From contig NZ_JAMXFD010000013.1 in NCBI RefSeq assembly GCF_025370875.1, positions 1 to 64,000 on the forward strand: a stretch of 64,000 nt of DNA. Reading direction: 5' to 3'. This DNA comes from Laspinema palackyanum D2c (GTDB lineage: Bacteria; Cyanobacteriota; Cyanobacteriia; Cyanobacteriales; Laspinemataceae). Below the pieces are notes generated by a model. It worked only from the letters and a program-made list of their open reading frames with translations. It did no database searches and was not told where the DNA came from. A program made the translations under genes and the position numbers. How positions within the stretch are numbered: the stretch's first letter is position 1; the number at the start of each line of letters is the position of its first letter. This document shows, piece by piece, positions 52,688-60,627 of the stretch.

Positions 52688-54456
52688 ATGCTTACCTGGT
52701 TTTAGACGAAAAGCCAGCCAGAATTGACCAGAAGCTGAAAACCTTAAGTGAGTACGTGCAGCAGTATCCCTCTGGATGGAAGAAACGGTTGGAATTGGCG
52801 AATCTGCTCTATGCACTGGGTCGTATTGACCAGGCGGTTGAGGAGTATCGCCAAGTAATCGATCGGCAGCAACCATTGATTGGCGTGCGGTTGCAATTGG
52901 GGAAACTCTTGCAGCTTATGGGACAAGAGGCTGAGGCAGTAGCGGTTTATGAAAGTGCCTTGGCCCATGCACGCAATGAGGCGACTCGGCAGCATATCTG
53001 TGGATCCATCGCACTCTGTAGAGGTGACACTCCGGCAGCGATACTGGCTTTTGAGTCGGCGGCTTCCCTAGAACCAGATAATGCGGCTCACTGGCTGGCG
53101 TTGGGGCAGGTACAAATGGGGAGAGGGGATGCGGTTGCAGCTTTGCGAGCCTTTGATACGGTTTTGTCACTGAACCCGGATGATGTTGTAGCGCTGATTG
53201 ACAGCTACGACGCGAGTCAGGCGGTGGGGAATGTGCGCCAAGCGCAGCTGCGGTTGAGCAAAGTGCTAGAGGTGGCTCCGGGTGATTTCCGAGCGCTCAA
53301 ACGACTGGCGGATACTCGTTGCCGGATGAGATTAGTATCCGGCGAGGAGGGCAAGCAGACTAAACAGATAATTGGTTCTTTGCTGCAACTGGCTCCTGAT
53401 GCGGCGGATGCCCGCGAGTTGCTGGCCTATTATCACGTTTTCCGGGGGGAGTCGGCTAACGGGATTGGGGTGTTGAAACGATTTACTGAGGAACACCCCA
53501 ATCATCCTAGGGGTTGGTATTCCTATGGGCGTTACTTGTTCCATACCGGGGAATATCAGAAAGCGGCTGAGGCGATGCTGAAGGCTTATCGTCTCTATCC
53601 CCAGGATACTGAAATTTATCGGGCGTTGTGCGAAATTTTACCTGCTGCGGAGATGATTTCTTCCCCAGCCCCTCTCGATCCCCCCCAGCCCCCCTTAACA
53701 AGGGGGGAGCCAGAGGAGGCAAAGTCTTCTAATTGCAAAGGAGAAACTCATCTCAAAGTCCCCCTTGCTAAGGGGGATTTAGGGGGATCCAACCCTCATC
53801 TCAAAGTCAAAGGGGATTTAGGGGGATCCAACCCTCATCTCAAAGTCCCCCTTGTTAAGGGGGATTTAGGGGGATCCAACCGTCAAGTAAGCCTTACCTC
53901 AATAGTAGAAGAGATGCTCGATCGTTTTCCTGAACGCTGGAGTGTTTGGACGACGGCGGGGCGGGTGTTGGTGGAAAGTTTTCAGGAAATCGATCGGGGG
54001 TGTGCTGTCTCTGCGAAGGGGACGCAACTTGAACCGCAGTTACCTGAAGCTTGGTTTTGTCACGGGCGGGTGTTGGCGCTGGCGAGGAAACACCGGGAAG
54101 CGGTGGAGGCTTTGGCGCAGGGATGGCATTTGTTACCGGAAGAGGGGGGTTATCTGCAATCTGTATCTGCTGCGGTGTGGCTGGGGGAGAGTTATCGGCT
54201 GCTGGGGGATGAGGTGGCGAGTCGGAAATGGTTGGAAAAGGCTTGTCAGTCCCAGGAATTGATGGAGTTTGACCCGGCGATGGCTGGTTACTGGCAAGGG
54301 AGGGCGTTGTTGGGGTTGGGAGATGTGACGGCGGCAGTAGAGGTGTATCGAAGTGCGCTGAGTCTGCGGTTGCTCTACCCTTTTCGCGGGGAGCTTGAGG
54401 AGGCTGTGAAACGGTTGAATGGTAAGAGGCGTAAGGGCGATCGGGCTAAAGCGTAG
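52627..54456 (+). CDS. Tetratricopeptide repeat protein with in-frame repeat insertion
   Basis: A 609-residue TPR protein. Repeats run through most of the length, for example LELANLLYALGRIDQAVEEYRQ, LQLGKLLQLMGQEAEAVAVYE, ALGQVQMGRGDAVAALRAFD, YSYGRYLFHTGEYQKAAEAM, and again after residue 440 (FCHGRVLALARKHREAVEAL, ALLGLGDVTAAVEVY). Between about 355 and 425 the helical pattern is broken by KGDLGGSNPHLKV units encoded by a non-coding-type repeat. No membrane or catalytic segment is seen. It overlaps the second sigma factor gene by 61 bases and probably works with it, for instance as an adaptor or anti-sigma partner; this is inference from position. A GTG near 52678 is an alternative start that avoids the overlap. 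Confidence 0.85.
   Translation: MSRNTTLRVVSLTQSSGVELNAYLVLDEKPARIDQKLKTLSEYVQQYPSGWKKRLELANLLYALGRIDQAVEEYRQVIDRQQPLIGVRLQLGKLLQLMGQEAEAVAVYESALAHARNEATRQHICGSIALCRGDTPAAILAFESAASLEPDNAAHWLALGQVQMGRGDAVAALRAFDTVLSLNPDDVVALIDSYDASQAVGNVRQAQLRLSKVLEVAPGDFRALKRLADTRCRMRLVSGEEGKQTKQIIGSLLQLAPDAADARELLAYYHVFRGESANGIGVLKRFTEEHPNHPRGWYSYGRYLFHTGEYQKAAEAMLKAYRLYPQDTEIYRALCEILPAAEMISSPAPLDPPQPPLTRGEPEEAKSSNCKGETHLKVPLAKGDLGGSNPHLKVKGDLGGSNPHLKVPLVKGDLGGSNRQVSLTSIVEEMLDRFPERWSVWTTAGRVLVESFQEIDRGCAVSAKGTQLEPQLPEAWFCHGRVLALARKHREAVEALAQGWHLLPEEGGYLQSVSAAVWLGESYRLLGDEVASRKWLEKACQSQELMEFDPAMAGYWQGRALLGLGDVTAAVEVYRSALSLRLLYPFRGELEEAVKRLNGKRRKGDRAKA
53700..53880 (+). repeat. Common cyanobacterial CCCCTTAxxAAGGGGG repeat inserted in-frame
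   Basis: TCTCAAAGTC recurs at 53751, 53799 and 53838, followed by CCCCCTTGxTAAGGGGGATT and GGGGGATCCAACC. Periods of 48 and 39 bases are both multiples of three, so the TPR frame stays open. The middle unit lacks one arm of the hairpin. The same CCCCCTTxxTAAGG string occurs as intergenic DNA near 41330. Confidence 0.9.
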
Positions 54457-54984
54457 AGCCTTGACTTCTTAGGGAAGTCGGGGCTCTGAACCTCTCAGAG
54501 TGCATTTAGTTAGGAAAAAACAGCCTCTAACTCGAAAAATTCAGAAAATGACCTCTGGATTCGTCTTATAGGTGTAGAGACAAAAATCCAATTTCGTCTC
54601 GACTAATCTCGAACAAGATTAAGGTTTTATCCTCAATCAAAAACAACAAGTAAAACTAGCAAAAAGGAGATTAATCATTATGTGGCGTCCTATCAGATTC
54701 TTCTAGAAAGAAAAATCAATTGCGGTCTCAAATTGATCAGTAATTGAAAAAAGATGTAGGGTGGGCACTGCCGTCAGCGCCTATCCTACATTTTTTGTTG
54801 GTGACCTTAAGTTAATGACAAAATCTGGTGCAATGGGTGGAAATTAGAGTTCTCGTGTTTAAGGCTGGTTTCATCGGGTGCATTGAGTCAGGGAAAACTG
54901 TAGCTAACTCGAAAAATTCAGAAAGTGACTTGGGAAATCGTCTTAAGGGTGTAAACACTTCAAGAACCAGGAGAAAGCGAAAAA
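54457..54984. other. Intergenic region with a duplicated leader and possible small transcript
   Basis: Two copies of an ~80-base sequence lie at 54501-54580 and 54879-54957; both share TAACTCGAAAAATTCAGAAA and TCGTCTTAxxGGTGTA. The second copy is the immediate leader of the beta/gamma-crystallin gene. After the first copy comes a strong AAGGAG ribosome binding site at 54664-54669 and an 8-codon frame ATG 54680 to TAG 54706, then a terminator at 54755-54797. This may be the remnant of a duplicated crystallin gene or a small RNA. Confidence 0.6.
54755..54797 (+). terminator. Rho-independent terminator
   Basis: TGTAGGGTGGGC (54755-54766) pairs with GCCTATCCTACA (54779-54790, two G-U pairs), loop about 12, followed by a TTTTTT run (54791-54796). 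It lies 300 bases after the TPR gene and before the crystallin leader. The stem is also a common repeat core in cyanobacteria. Confidence 0.8.
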
Positions 54985-55275
54985 ATGGCAAAAGCAAAAC
55001 TCTATACCGACATCAATTATCAAGGAAGAACAGTTGATATCACTTCCGACATAACCGACTTAACAACTATTGAATTTAATGACAAAGTGTCATCTGTCAT
55101 AGTTGAAAGTGGCACATTTACGCTTTACAGTGACGTTCTTTTTCAGGGATATTCAGTCACTCTCAGTTCTAAGGGAGGACCATCAAACGATGGGAAATAC
55201 CCCTCTTACGTATTCTTAGGAGGGTTGAACGACTATTTTTCATCTATTAGAGTCAACTCTGTTGAGCCTAAATAA
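54985..55275 (+). CDS. Beta/gamma-crystallin domain protein, calcium-binding type
   Basis: A 96-residue protein that is one beta/gamma-crystallin domain with two Greek-key motifs. Each has the aromatic start and Gly (LYTDINYQGRTVDIT; LYSDVLFQGYSVTLS), and each carries the calcium-binding signature N/D-N/D-x-x-S/T-S: NDKVSS and NDYFSS. Both are intact, so it should bind two Ca2+ ions. There is no signal peptide. The ATG at 54985 follows AGGAGA by about 10 bases. An ABC exporter and a methyltransferase follow on the same strand after a MITE. Such proteins are stress or protease-inhibitor related in microbes; the role here is unknown. Confidence 0.9.
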   Translation: MAKAKLYTDINYQGRTVDITSDITDLTTIEFNDKVSSVIVESGTFTLYSDVLFQGYSVTLSSKGGPSNDGKYPSYVFLGGLNDYFSSIRVNSVEPK

Positions 55276-55327
55276 AATGCCCATCAACTGGAAATAAAAA
55301 TCGCTATAGGGGGGAATCCCCCCTATT

Positions 55328-55452
55328 TATACCAAATTCGGTTGGTAAAAGTCGGTTTTCGGTTTTAGCCCGCGCAGGCGGGCTTTGTCCGTATAGCCCC
55401 ACCCTTGAGGGTGTGGGTTTTTATAGACCTATCACAACCGGATTCCGTATTA
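55328..55452. repeat. MITE-like element, intergenic, 125 bp
   Basis: Left end TATACCAAATTCGGTTG, right end CAACCGGATTCCGTATTA; the ends are imperfect inverted repeats. The interior contains GCCCGCGCAGGCGGGC and CCCACCCTTGAGGGTGTGGG hairpins. This is the best preserved copy of the family also found at 41035-41278 and, in coding DNA, at 48281-48560. Confidence 0.8.
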
Positions 55453-55623
55453 GTAGGTATATAGCAACCCTAAATCATTTTGGCAATGGATCCGACGCCC
55501 GATTCCCTTGGAATGCGAGCATTTTGCTCGCTATCTCTATGTCAAACTGATTTAGACGCGCTATATATCAAGATGATAATTTTGAAATCCTAAATCATGC
55601 CTGTAGACCAACTCCCCTAACTC
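55453..55623. other. Short upstream region of the ABC exporter gene
   Basis: No gene. A short inverted pair (AATCATTTTGGCAATGGAT near 55473, and GCATTTTGCTCGC near 55518) is visible; no clear promoter. Confidence 0.3.
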
Positions 55624-57291
55624 ATGGAACTGATTTGGTTCTTTAAAACCCTAAACAAATACATTGCCTCCTACAAAGGGCAATTCATTTTACTGTTTAT
55701 CTGTCTAATATTCGATGCCGCCTTTGATTCAGTCTTCCGAGCCAGCTTAAAATTTATCATCGATGCCGCCATCGTTCCCCAAAACTATAGTCTTCTGGTT
55801 CTAATCCTATCCTTGCTAGTCGTCGGAGCAATTCTATATGCCTGCATCGGTTTGCTAGGAATTTTCCTAGGAGCGCGTTTGGGCATTTTAATCACCAACA
55901 ATATCCGATACTCTCTATTCGAGCATCTCCAAAGCCTTTCAATGGAGTTTTTTGGGCGACGTTCAGCCGGGGATATTGTCAATTGTCTCATCGCCGATGT
56001 CCAAAAGGTGGAAAATGGTGTAATTACAATGGGACTGACAGTTGTTGTTTTAGAACTGTCTAACTTCCTATTTTCTCTGGTTTTCCTCTTATTACTCAAC
56101 TGGCAATTAGCCCTGCTCAGTTTAATCGGTTTAACCCTCTGCACCATTGCCCCAGCAAAAATTGCCAGTCTTGCCACCGAAGTTGGCTATAAGTTGCTGC
56201 AAAAAGAAGGACAGATTGCCAGCGTCGTCGAAGAGAATATCCTCTCGCAAACCGTTGTCAAGATATTCGGGCTGGAAAACCAACTGAGTAAAGATTTTTC
56301 CAACGCATTGAATGACTTAAAACAGGTTTATGTCCGCGCAACCTTTCTATCCTACTTAGTGCAGAAAGTTCCCATGATTGGTTTTGTCCTGACGCAGCTT
56401 ATCGTTTTAAGTATCGGTGCGGTCATGACATACCAGGATATCATTTCCGTAGGCACCCTTGCCTCCTTTCAAGTTTTAATGCTAGGATTGAATCTCAATA
56501 TCCTTGGTTTAACTTCGTCACTGCCTGCATTTATCGATGGAGTAGCAGGGCTGCAACGCATCAGCGATATTTTATCAGAAACTCCGGCGGTTCAGGATGC
56601 AGCCGATGCGATTGATTTACCTCACTTTTACCGGGAGATTAACTTTGACAATGTTAGCTTTAGCTACTCCCAAGATAGAGGAGGAGTTAAAAATCTATCC
56701 CTGAAAATTCGCCAAGGAGAGTTCGCTGTATTTGTAGGTCAAAGTGGAGCAGGCAAAAGTACAATTGTCAACTTGCTGACGCGATTTTACGATCCAGATA
56801 AAGGACGCATTCTGTTTGATGGAGTTGATTTACGTCAGGCAACAATACGCTCCCTCCGTTCTCAAATCGGACTGGTTTCTCAGGATGTTATTCTCTTTAA
56901 TTGCTCAGTGCGAGAAAACATCCGCATGGGCTATCTAGAAGCCACTGACGAACAAGTGGAAGCCGCAGCTAAAGACGCCGAGATTCACCAATTTATTTTG
57001 TCCTTACCCCAAGGCTACGATACACTGGTTGGTGACAGGGGCGGACAGTTATCAGGAGGACAACGGCAAAGAATCGCTTTAGCTAGGGCCTTGGTGAGAA
57101 ATCCAGCCATTCTGATTCTCGATGAAGCCACATCCGCCCTCGACCCTGCCACCGAAGCCAAAATCCTCACCACTATCGAGCGCATTAGTAAAGAACGCAC
57201 CGTGATTTTCATCACCCACCGCATAGCTAATGCATTGCGTGCGGATGTCAGTTACGTGATGGAAAACGGCAGCTTGGTCGTGAGTGATTGA
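55624..57291 (+). CDS. ABC exporter, fused membrane and ATPase domains (MsbA/ABCB type)
   Basis: A 555-residue half-transporter. Residues ~1-310 form a type IV/ABC_membrane exporter domain with about six hydrophobic segments and the coupling-loop phrase LQSLSMEFFGRRSAGDIVN. The C-terminal ATPase has Walker A GQSGAGKST, Q-loop GLVSQDVILFN, signature LSGGQRQRIALARAL, Walker B ILILDEATSALD and switch His in FITHRIA. It should work as a homodimer exporting lipid, peptide or another small molecule. No peptidase C39 domain is present, so it is not a bacteriocin-processing exporter. The methyltransferase gene starts 43 bases downstream, so one transcript is likely. Confidence 0.92.
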   Translation: MELIWFFKTLNKYIASYKGQFILLFICLIFDAAFDSVFRASLKFIIDAAIVPQNYSLLVLILSLLVVGAILYACIGLLGIFLGARLGILITNNIRYSLFEHLQSLSMEFFGRRSAGDIVNCLIADVQKVENGVITMGLTVVVLELSNFLFSLVFLLLLNWQLALLSLIGLTLCTIAPAKIASLATEVGYKLLQKEGQIASVVEENILSQTVVKIFGLENQLSKDFSNALNDLKQVYVRATFLSYLVQKVPMIGFVLTQLIVLSIGAVMTYQDIISVGTLASFQVLMLGLNLNILGLTSSLPAFIDGVAGLQRISDILSETPAVQDAADAIDLPHFYREINFDNVSFSYSQDRGGVKNLSLKIRQGEFAVFVGQSGAGKSTIVNLLTRFYDPDKGRILFDGVDLRQATIRSLRSQIGLVSQDVILFNCSVRENIRMGYLEATDEQVEAAAKDAEIHQFILSLPQGYDTLVGDRGGQLSGGQRQRIALARALVRNPAILILDEATSALDPATEAKILTTIERISKERTVIFITHRIANALRADVSYVMENGSLVVSD

Positions 57292-57334
57292 CCCGCCAAT
57301 TTGACCTATAATGAACATTTTGGAGTTAAAAATT

Positions 57335-58195
57335 ATGACCGACACAAATGATTACAAATGGCTAATTCCCTCTTCTCATAACCTAGGCTCGAAATCTATT
57401 GAAGAAGAGAAAGCTCTCTGGGATAAAAGTCACGAAGATTATACCAACACCGCTTTCAGCCTCACCCAAGACCCCAAAATCTGCAAAACTTTAATCCGTC
57501 CAGAGCATTGTCCCGGCTATGATATTCCCAACTCGCCTGATATCAAAGTCCTAATTCCCGGTTGTGGCTCGGAAATTTATCTTCAGAAGACATTATTAGA
57601 ACTTTGCCCTAAAATTGGACAAGTCTACTGTACCGATTTTTCCAAAACAGCCCTTGAAAAATCACAAGCCGATTGGGAAAAAACAGAGGGAGATTCTCGA
57701 CTCAATAATCAACAAATCGTATTTGAGGAAGTAGACTCCACGCGAATCACTGAACAAAAACCGGAGTGGAATGAGAAATTTGATTACGTCCTCCTCGCAA
57801 ATTCTGTAGTTTCCAGCGAGGATAAAACAAACCGCGCGATGATTCGGGAATTTGGTAAAGTTCTTAAACCCGGTGGCAAGATATACGGATATTTCCCAAC
57901 CACCTTATGCTTCTTAGAAATTGCCTATTTTAGTCGCAAACACGCTCACTGCGTTACCGAGGGATTTATCGATGTCTACGGCAATAAAGTTTGGGACGCT
58001 GAGTGGCAAGAGGCCCAGATTTATTACACTCCCTTGCGGTTAAATCGCATCTTTAAAGAAGCAGGATTAAAAAAACTCAGTTTGGAGATGCAGTTTTTAG
58101 ACTATGAGCCTTTTGTGTCCCTGTTTAAAGAGATGATAGAGCATGACGATCCGGATATTTTTCTCTGGCATCTTCTAGTCCGTTATGAAAAATAG
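57335..58195 (+). CDS. Class I SAM-dependent methyltransferase
   Basis: A 286-residue methyltransferase. Motif I is VLIPGCGSEIY (GxGxE/D SAM-binding loop), then the acidic strand end YCTDFSKTALEKS and motif FDYVLLANSVVSS, and the post-motif KVLKPGGKIYGYFP. The ATG at 57335 has GGAG nine bases upstream; the upstream ATG at 57311 does not. Substrate is unknown. It follows the ABC exporter gene closely and may modify the exported compound or its carrier (inference). A terminator lies directly after it. Confidence 0.88.
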   Translation: MTDTNDYKWLIPSSHNLGSKSIEEEKALWDKSHEDYTNTAFSLTQDPKICKTLIRPEHCPGYDIPNSPDIKVLIPGCGSEIYLQKTLLELCPKIGQVYCTDFSKTALEKSQADWEKTEGDSRLNNQQIVFEEVDSTRITEQKPEWNEKFDYVLLANSVVSSEDKTNRAMIREFGKVLKPGGKIYGYFPTTLCFLEIAYFSRKHAHCVTEGFIDVYGNKVWDAEWQEAQIYYTPLRLNRIFKEAGLKKLSLEMQFLDYEPFVSLFKEMIEHDDPDIFLWHLLVRYEK

Positions 58196-58211
58196 GACTT
58201 AGGTATTTAGG

Positions 58212-58240
58212 CGAAGCATCTTCCTCGATGCTTCGTTTTA
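58212..58240 (+). terminator. Rho-independent terminator after the methyltransferase
   Basis: CGAAGCATC (58212-58220) pairs with GATGCTTCG (58227-58235), 9 bp, loop TTCCTC, followed by TTTTA. It begins 17 bases after the stop codon. Confidence 0.88.
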
Positions 58241-58298
58241 CTAATCCATTCTTCTGGAGTTGCCCACCCGACCCGTGAGGGTGGTGCGTAAGTCCTAA

Positions 58299-58435
58299 TT
58301 ATGGCAACACTCGCACCAACAAAGCTGGAGTCACTATTTGAGTGCCTTGATAGTATTTTAAAGAGAGCAAAGGGTTATCTACTGAAACTAAATAATCTGC
58401 TTTTGCCTCATAAGCGGCTGCCAAAAATTTATTAG
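58299..58435 (-). pseudogene. C-terminal fragment of a PIN-domain toxin gene
   Basis: On the minus strand this encodes KFLAAAYEAKADYLVSVDN and QGTQIVTPALLVRV before a TAA at 58299, nearly identical to the last ~45 residues of the intact PIN toxin at 60214-60627. Homology stops abruptly at about 58433, next to the MFS fragment. It is a truncated duplicate without the N-terminal active-site residues. Confidence 0.85.
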
Positions 58436-58476
58436 ACCTCTTGCAAAAAAAAGGATTGATCCCCCCAACCCCCCTC

Positions 58477-58701
58477 GCTTACGTTGTAGCAGGCCCCCTA
58501 GCCGATCGCATCTTTGAACCTCTGATGGCGGCTGACGGTTTACTCGCTGGCAGCATCGGACAAATCCTTGGCGTGGGTCCAGGTCGCGGGATTGGCCTAC
58601 TATTTATTACAATGGAAATTATCGCCATCATCGTCACTGTTGCCGTTTACCGCTATCCTCGCTTGTGGTTTATAGAACGCGAACTGCCCGATGTGATTTA
58701 G
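58477..58701 (+). pseudogene. C-terminal fragment of an MFS transporter
   Basis: The plus-strand frame encodes AYVVAGPLADRIFEPLMA, then GSIGQILGVGPGRGIGLLF, one hydrophobic helix and IERELPDVI before the stop at 58701. This is the end of an MFS exporter of the kind often found with siderophore or peptide synthetase genes in cyanobacteria. The upstream bases (a run of A, then CCCCCCAACCCCCC) do not belong to the gene, so the first ~350 residues are missing. It is a remnant, joined to the PIN fragment. Confidence 0.75.
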
Positions 58702-58820
58702 TGCTTCGGTAATAGCCGCGTTTTGGTGCTGTTTTTCAGGCTCGAAAGATGGATTCAGTGCCTGCGCGGGAATGACAGAAAAGGTAATAATGATGATAAA
58801 ATAAGCAGGCTCGATCTTAT
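58702..58820. other. Short gap with no gene
   Basis: Low-information DNA between the MFS fragment and the Uma2 gene; a short plus-strand frame here is antisense to the Uma2 3-prime end and is not supported. Confidence 0.3.
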
Positions 58821-59393
58821 CTACAAATACCGGGATAAACTTAAGTTAAATCCGGGCAGAATTTCTTCCCCTGATAACTCGGTGGGTAAATCGCGCACTT
58901 CTATCTCTTGTCCCGGTCGATAAATTTCCACTTGTTGCTGTTGGGGGTTTATCAACCATGCCAATTGCACTCCTGCATCCATATATTCGCCCATTTTCTC
59001 CTGCAACATTTCTAAATTATCGGTGGCTGACCTTAACTCGATCGCAAAATCGGGGGCAATCGGCGGAAATTTGCGTCGTTGTTCTGGCGTCAGAGCCTCC
59101 CACCGTTCCCGGCGAATCCAAGCAGCATCAGGGGATCGGTCTCCACCATTGGGTAACTTAAACACCGTAGACGAACTGAAGGTATAACCGAGAGCAGTTT
59201 GTCGATTCCAGATGCCTAAATCAATAATTAAGTCAGCTTCTCGATTGCCGCTATCGCCGCCAACAGGTGACATAATAATTAATTTGCCTTTAGCTGTGCG
59301 TTCAAATTTTAACTCGCGGTTATTTTGACAAATCTCGTAGAACTGTTCGTCACTGAGGTGAACGGTATCTAAATTTAATGTCAAAGCAGTCAT
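58821..59393 (-). CDS. Uma2 family (DUF820) restriction-endonuclease-like protein
   Basis: A 191-residue Uma2/DUF820 protein with a PD-(D/E)XK-type fold. Recognisable segments: LSDEQFYEICQNNRELKFERTAKGKLIIMSP, SPDAAWIRRERWEAL (catalytic Asp), APDFAIELRSATDNLEML (E-x-R variant of the ExK motif) and AGVQLAWLINPQQQQVEIY. ATG 59393 is preferred over the longer frame from 59585, which adds an unrelated hydrophobic leader. The family is hugely expanded in cyanobacteria and of uncertain function. It is divergent from another Uma2 gene at 59572. Confidence 0.88.
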   Translation of the reverse strand: MTALTLNLDTVHLSDEQFYEICQNNRELKFERTAKGKLIIMSPVGGDSGNREADLIIDLGIWNRQTALGYTFSSSTVFKLPNGGDRSPDAAWIRRERWEALTPEQRRKFPPIAPDFAIELRSATDNLEMLQEKMGEYMDAGVQLAWLINPQQQQVEIYRPGQEIEVRDLPTELSGEEILPGFNLSLSRYL

Positions 59394-59571
59394 AACCCTA
59401 TACCTCAACGGAATAGCCCTAAAAATTATATCATATTTTTTTAAAATCAAGCGGTTAGTTTCCCAACAAATTATCACAAAAATCAAATAGATTTGCCAAA
59501 ATAGAAAGTTGTAGTCCTTCCAACTTTGTGAACCCCTCGCACGATCGCAGTTTCTCTCACAGAAGAAGTAG

Positions 59572-60195
59572 ATGCCACAATCCAACCCAAACCCCCAATT
59601 CGTAACCTTTGATGAGTTTATCGCGGGGTATCCAGAAAACTCAGAACACCGCTATAAATTGCACAATGGAGTCATTGTTGAGATGCCTAAACCCAAGGGG
59701 AAGTATTCAGAAATTGGTGGATTTTTAACCTATCAACTCAATGTTGCGATTGAGACTCAAGGTTTAAACTGCTTTGTCCCCCGCGAATGTGTGGTTAAAC
59801 CGTTGCGGGACGAGTCTGGATACGAACCAGATGTTATTATCCTCGATCGCCTGTCTCTGAGGGACGAACCGCGTTGGGAGGCAGAATCAATCGTGACAAT
59901 GGGTTCCTCGATACGTCTGATTGTTGAAGTGGTGAGTACCAATTGGCGCTACGACTATTGTCTCAAATCTGCCAATTATGAAGAAATGGGAATTCCAGAA
60001 TACTGGATTGTGGACTATCTCGGTTTAGGAGGCAGGCGCTTTATTGGCAATCCCAAACAACCAACTATTTCTATTTACCAACTGGTTGATGGGGAATATC
60101 AAGTGAGCCAATTTCGCGGAAATAACCGGCTTGAATCGCCCGGGTTTCCGCAACTCAATTTAACTGCTGAGTCGGTTTTTCGTGCTGGCGGTTAA
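59572..60195 (+). CDS. Uma2 family (DUF820) restriction-endonuclease-like protein, second
   Basis: A 207-residue Uma2 protein. Family segments: TFDEFIAGYPENSEHRYKLHNGVIVEMPKP, ESGYEPDVIILDRLSL (catalytic Asp), IRLIVEVVSTNWRYDYCLKSANY (E-V-V-S core) and MGIPEYWIVDYLGLGG. It differs clearly from the 58821-59393 protein, so they are not a recent duplicate. It is convergent with the downstream PIN toxin gene (stop to stop 18 bases). Confidence 0.9.
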   Translation: MPQSNPNPQFVTFDEFIAGYPENSEHRYKLHNGVIVEMPKPKGKYSEIGGFLTYQLNVAIETQGLNCFVPRECVVKPLRDESGYEPDVIILDRLSLRDEPRWEAESIVTMGSSIRLIVEVVSTNWRYDYCLKSANYEEMGIPEYWIVDYLGLGGRRFIGNPKQPTISIYQLVDGEYQVSQFRGNNRLESPGFPQLNLTAESVFRAGG

Positions 60196-60213
60196 AGGCA
60201 GAACTAGGTCGCT

Positions 60214-60627
60214 CTATTTCACAAATCGCACAAACAAAGCTGGAGTCACGATTTGAGTGCCTTGATAGTATTTTAAAGAGAGCGAATGGTTATCCACTGA
60301 AACTAAATAATCCGCTTTTGCCTCATAAGCGGCTGCCAAAAACTTATTATCATCGGGGTCAATTTCATCAAGGCGCGTGGCTTGATATGCACCGGGAATA
60401 TGCAAGGCGATCGCTCTGATATCGACCAGTAAATCTTCAATATCGGCTGGATCGACTCCCCGCCTCATCAGCCGACTGACTAGCTCCTGAAGCAAAGGTG
60501 GAGCCATGACTAAACTAAACCTTCCCTCACGCCACAATCTTAAAACTTGGCGGGGACTACTGTTACTTGTTGGACGAAGGAGCGCGGCAATAAATACAGA
60601 AGTATCAATCACAACTTTAAGCATCAA
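60214..60627 (-). CDS. PIN-domain toxin of a type II TA pair
   Basis: A 137-residue PIN nuclease of the putative-toxin PIN family. Acidic active-site residues are visible: VVIDTSVFIAALL (first Asp), PLLQELVSRLMRR (Glu), DPDDNKFLAAAYEAKADYLVSVD (two Asp). PIN toxins cleave RNA, usually tRNA or mRNA. Its start overlaps the 3-prime end of the upstream HTH protein gene by 11 bases, so they form one unit. A truncated copy of its C-terminus lies at 58299-58435. Confidence 0.9.
   Translation of the reverse strand: MMLKVVIDTSVFIAALLRPTSNSSPRQVLRLWREGRFSLVMAPPLLQELVSRLMRRGVDPADIEDLLVDIRAIALHIPGAYQATRLDEIDPDDNKFLAAAYEAKADYLVSVDNHSLSLKYYQGTQIVTPALFVRFVK

Noticed and set aside
58441-58476. N-terminal part of the frame before the MFS fragment (QKKGLIPPTPL)
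   Set aside because: Encoded by A and C runs typical of a junction; not part of the MFS family sequence.
59394-59585. N-terminal extension of the first Uma2 protein
   Set aside because: Family members start near the MTALTLNL segment; the extension is hydrophobic, unrelated and overlaps the divergent Uma2 gene start.
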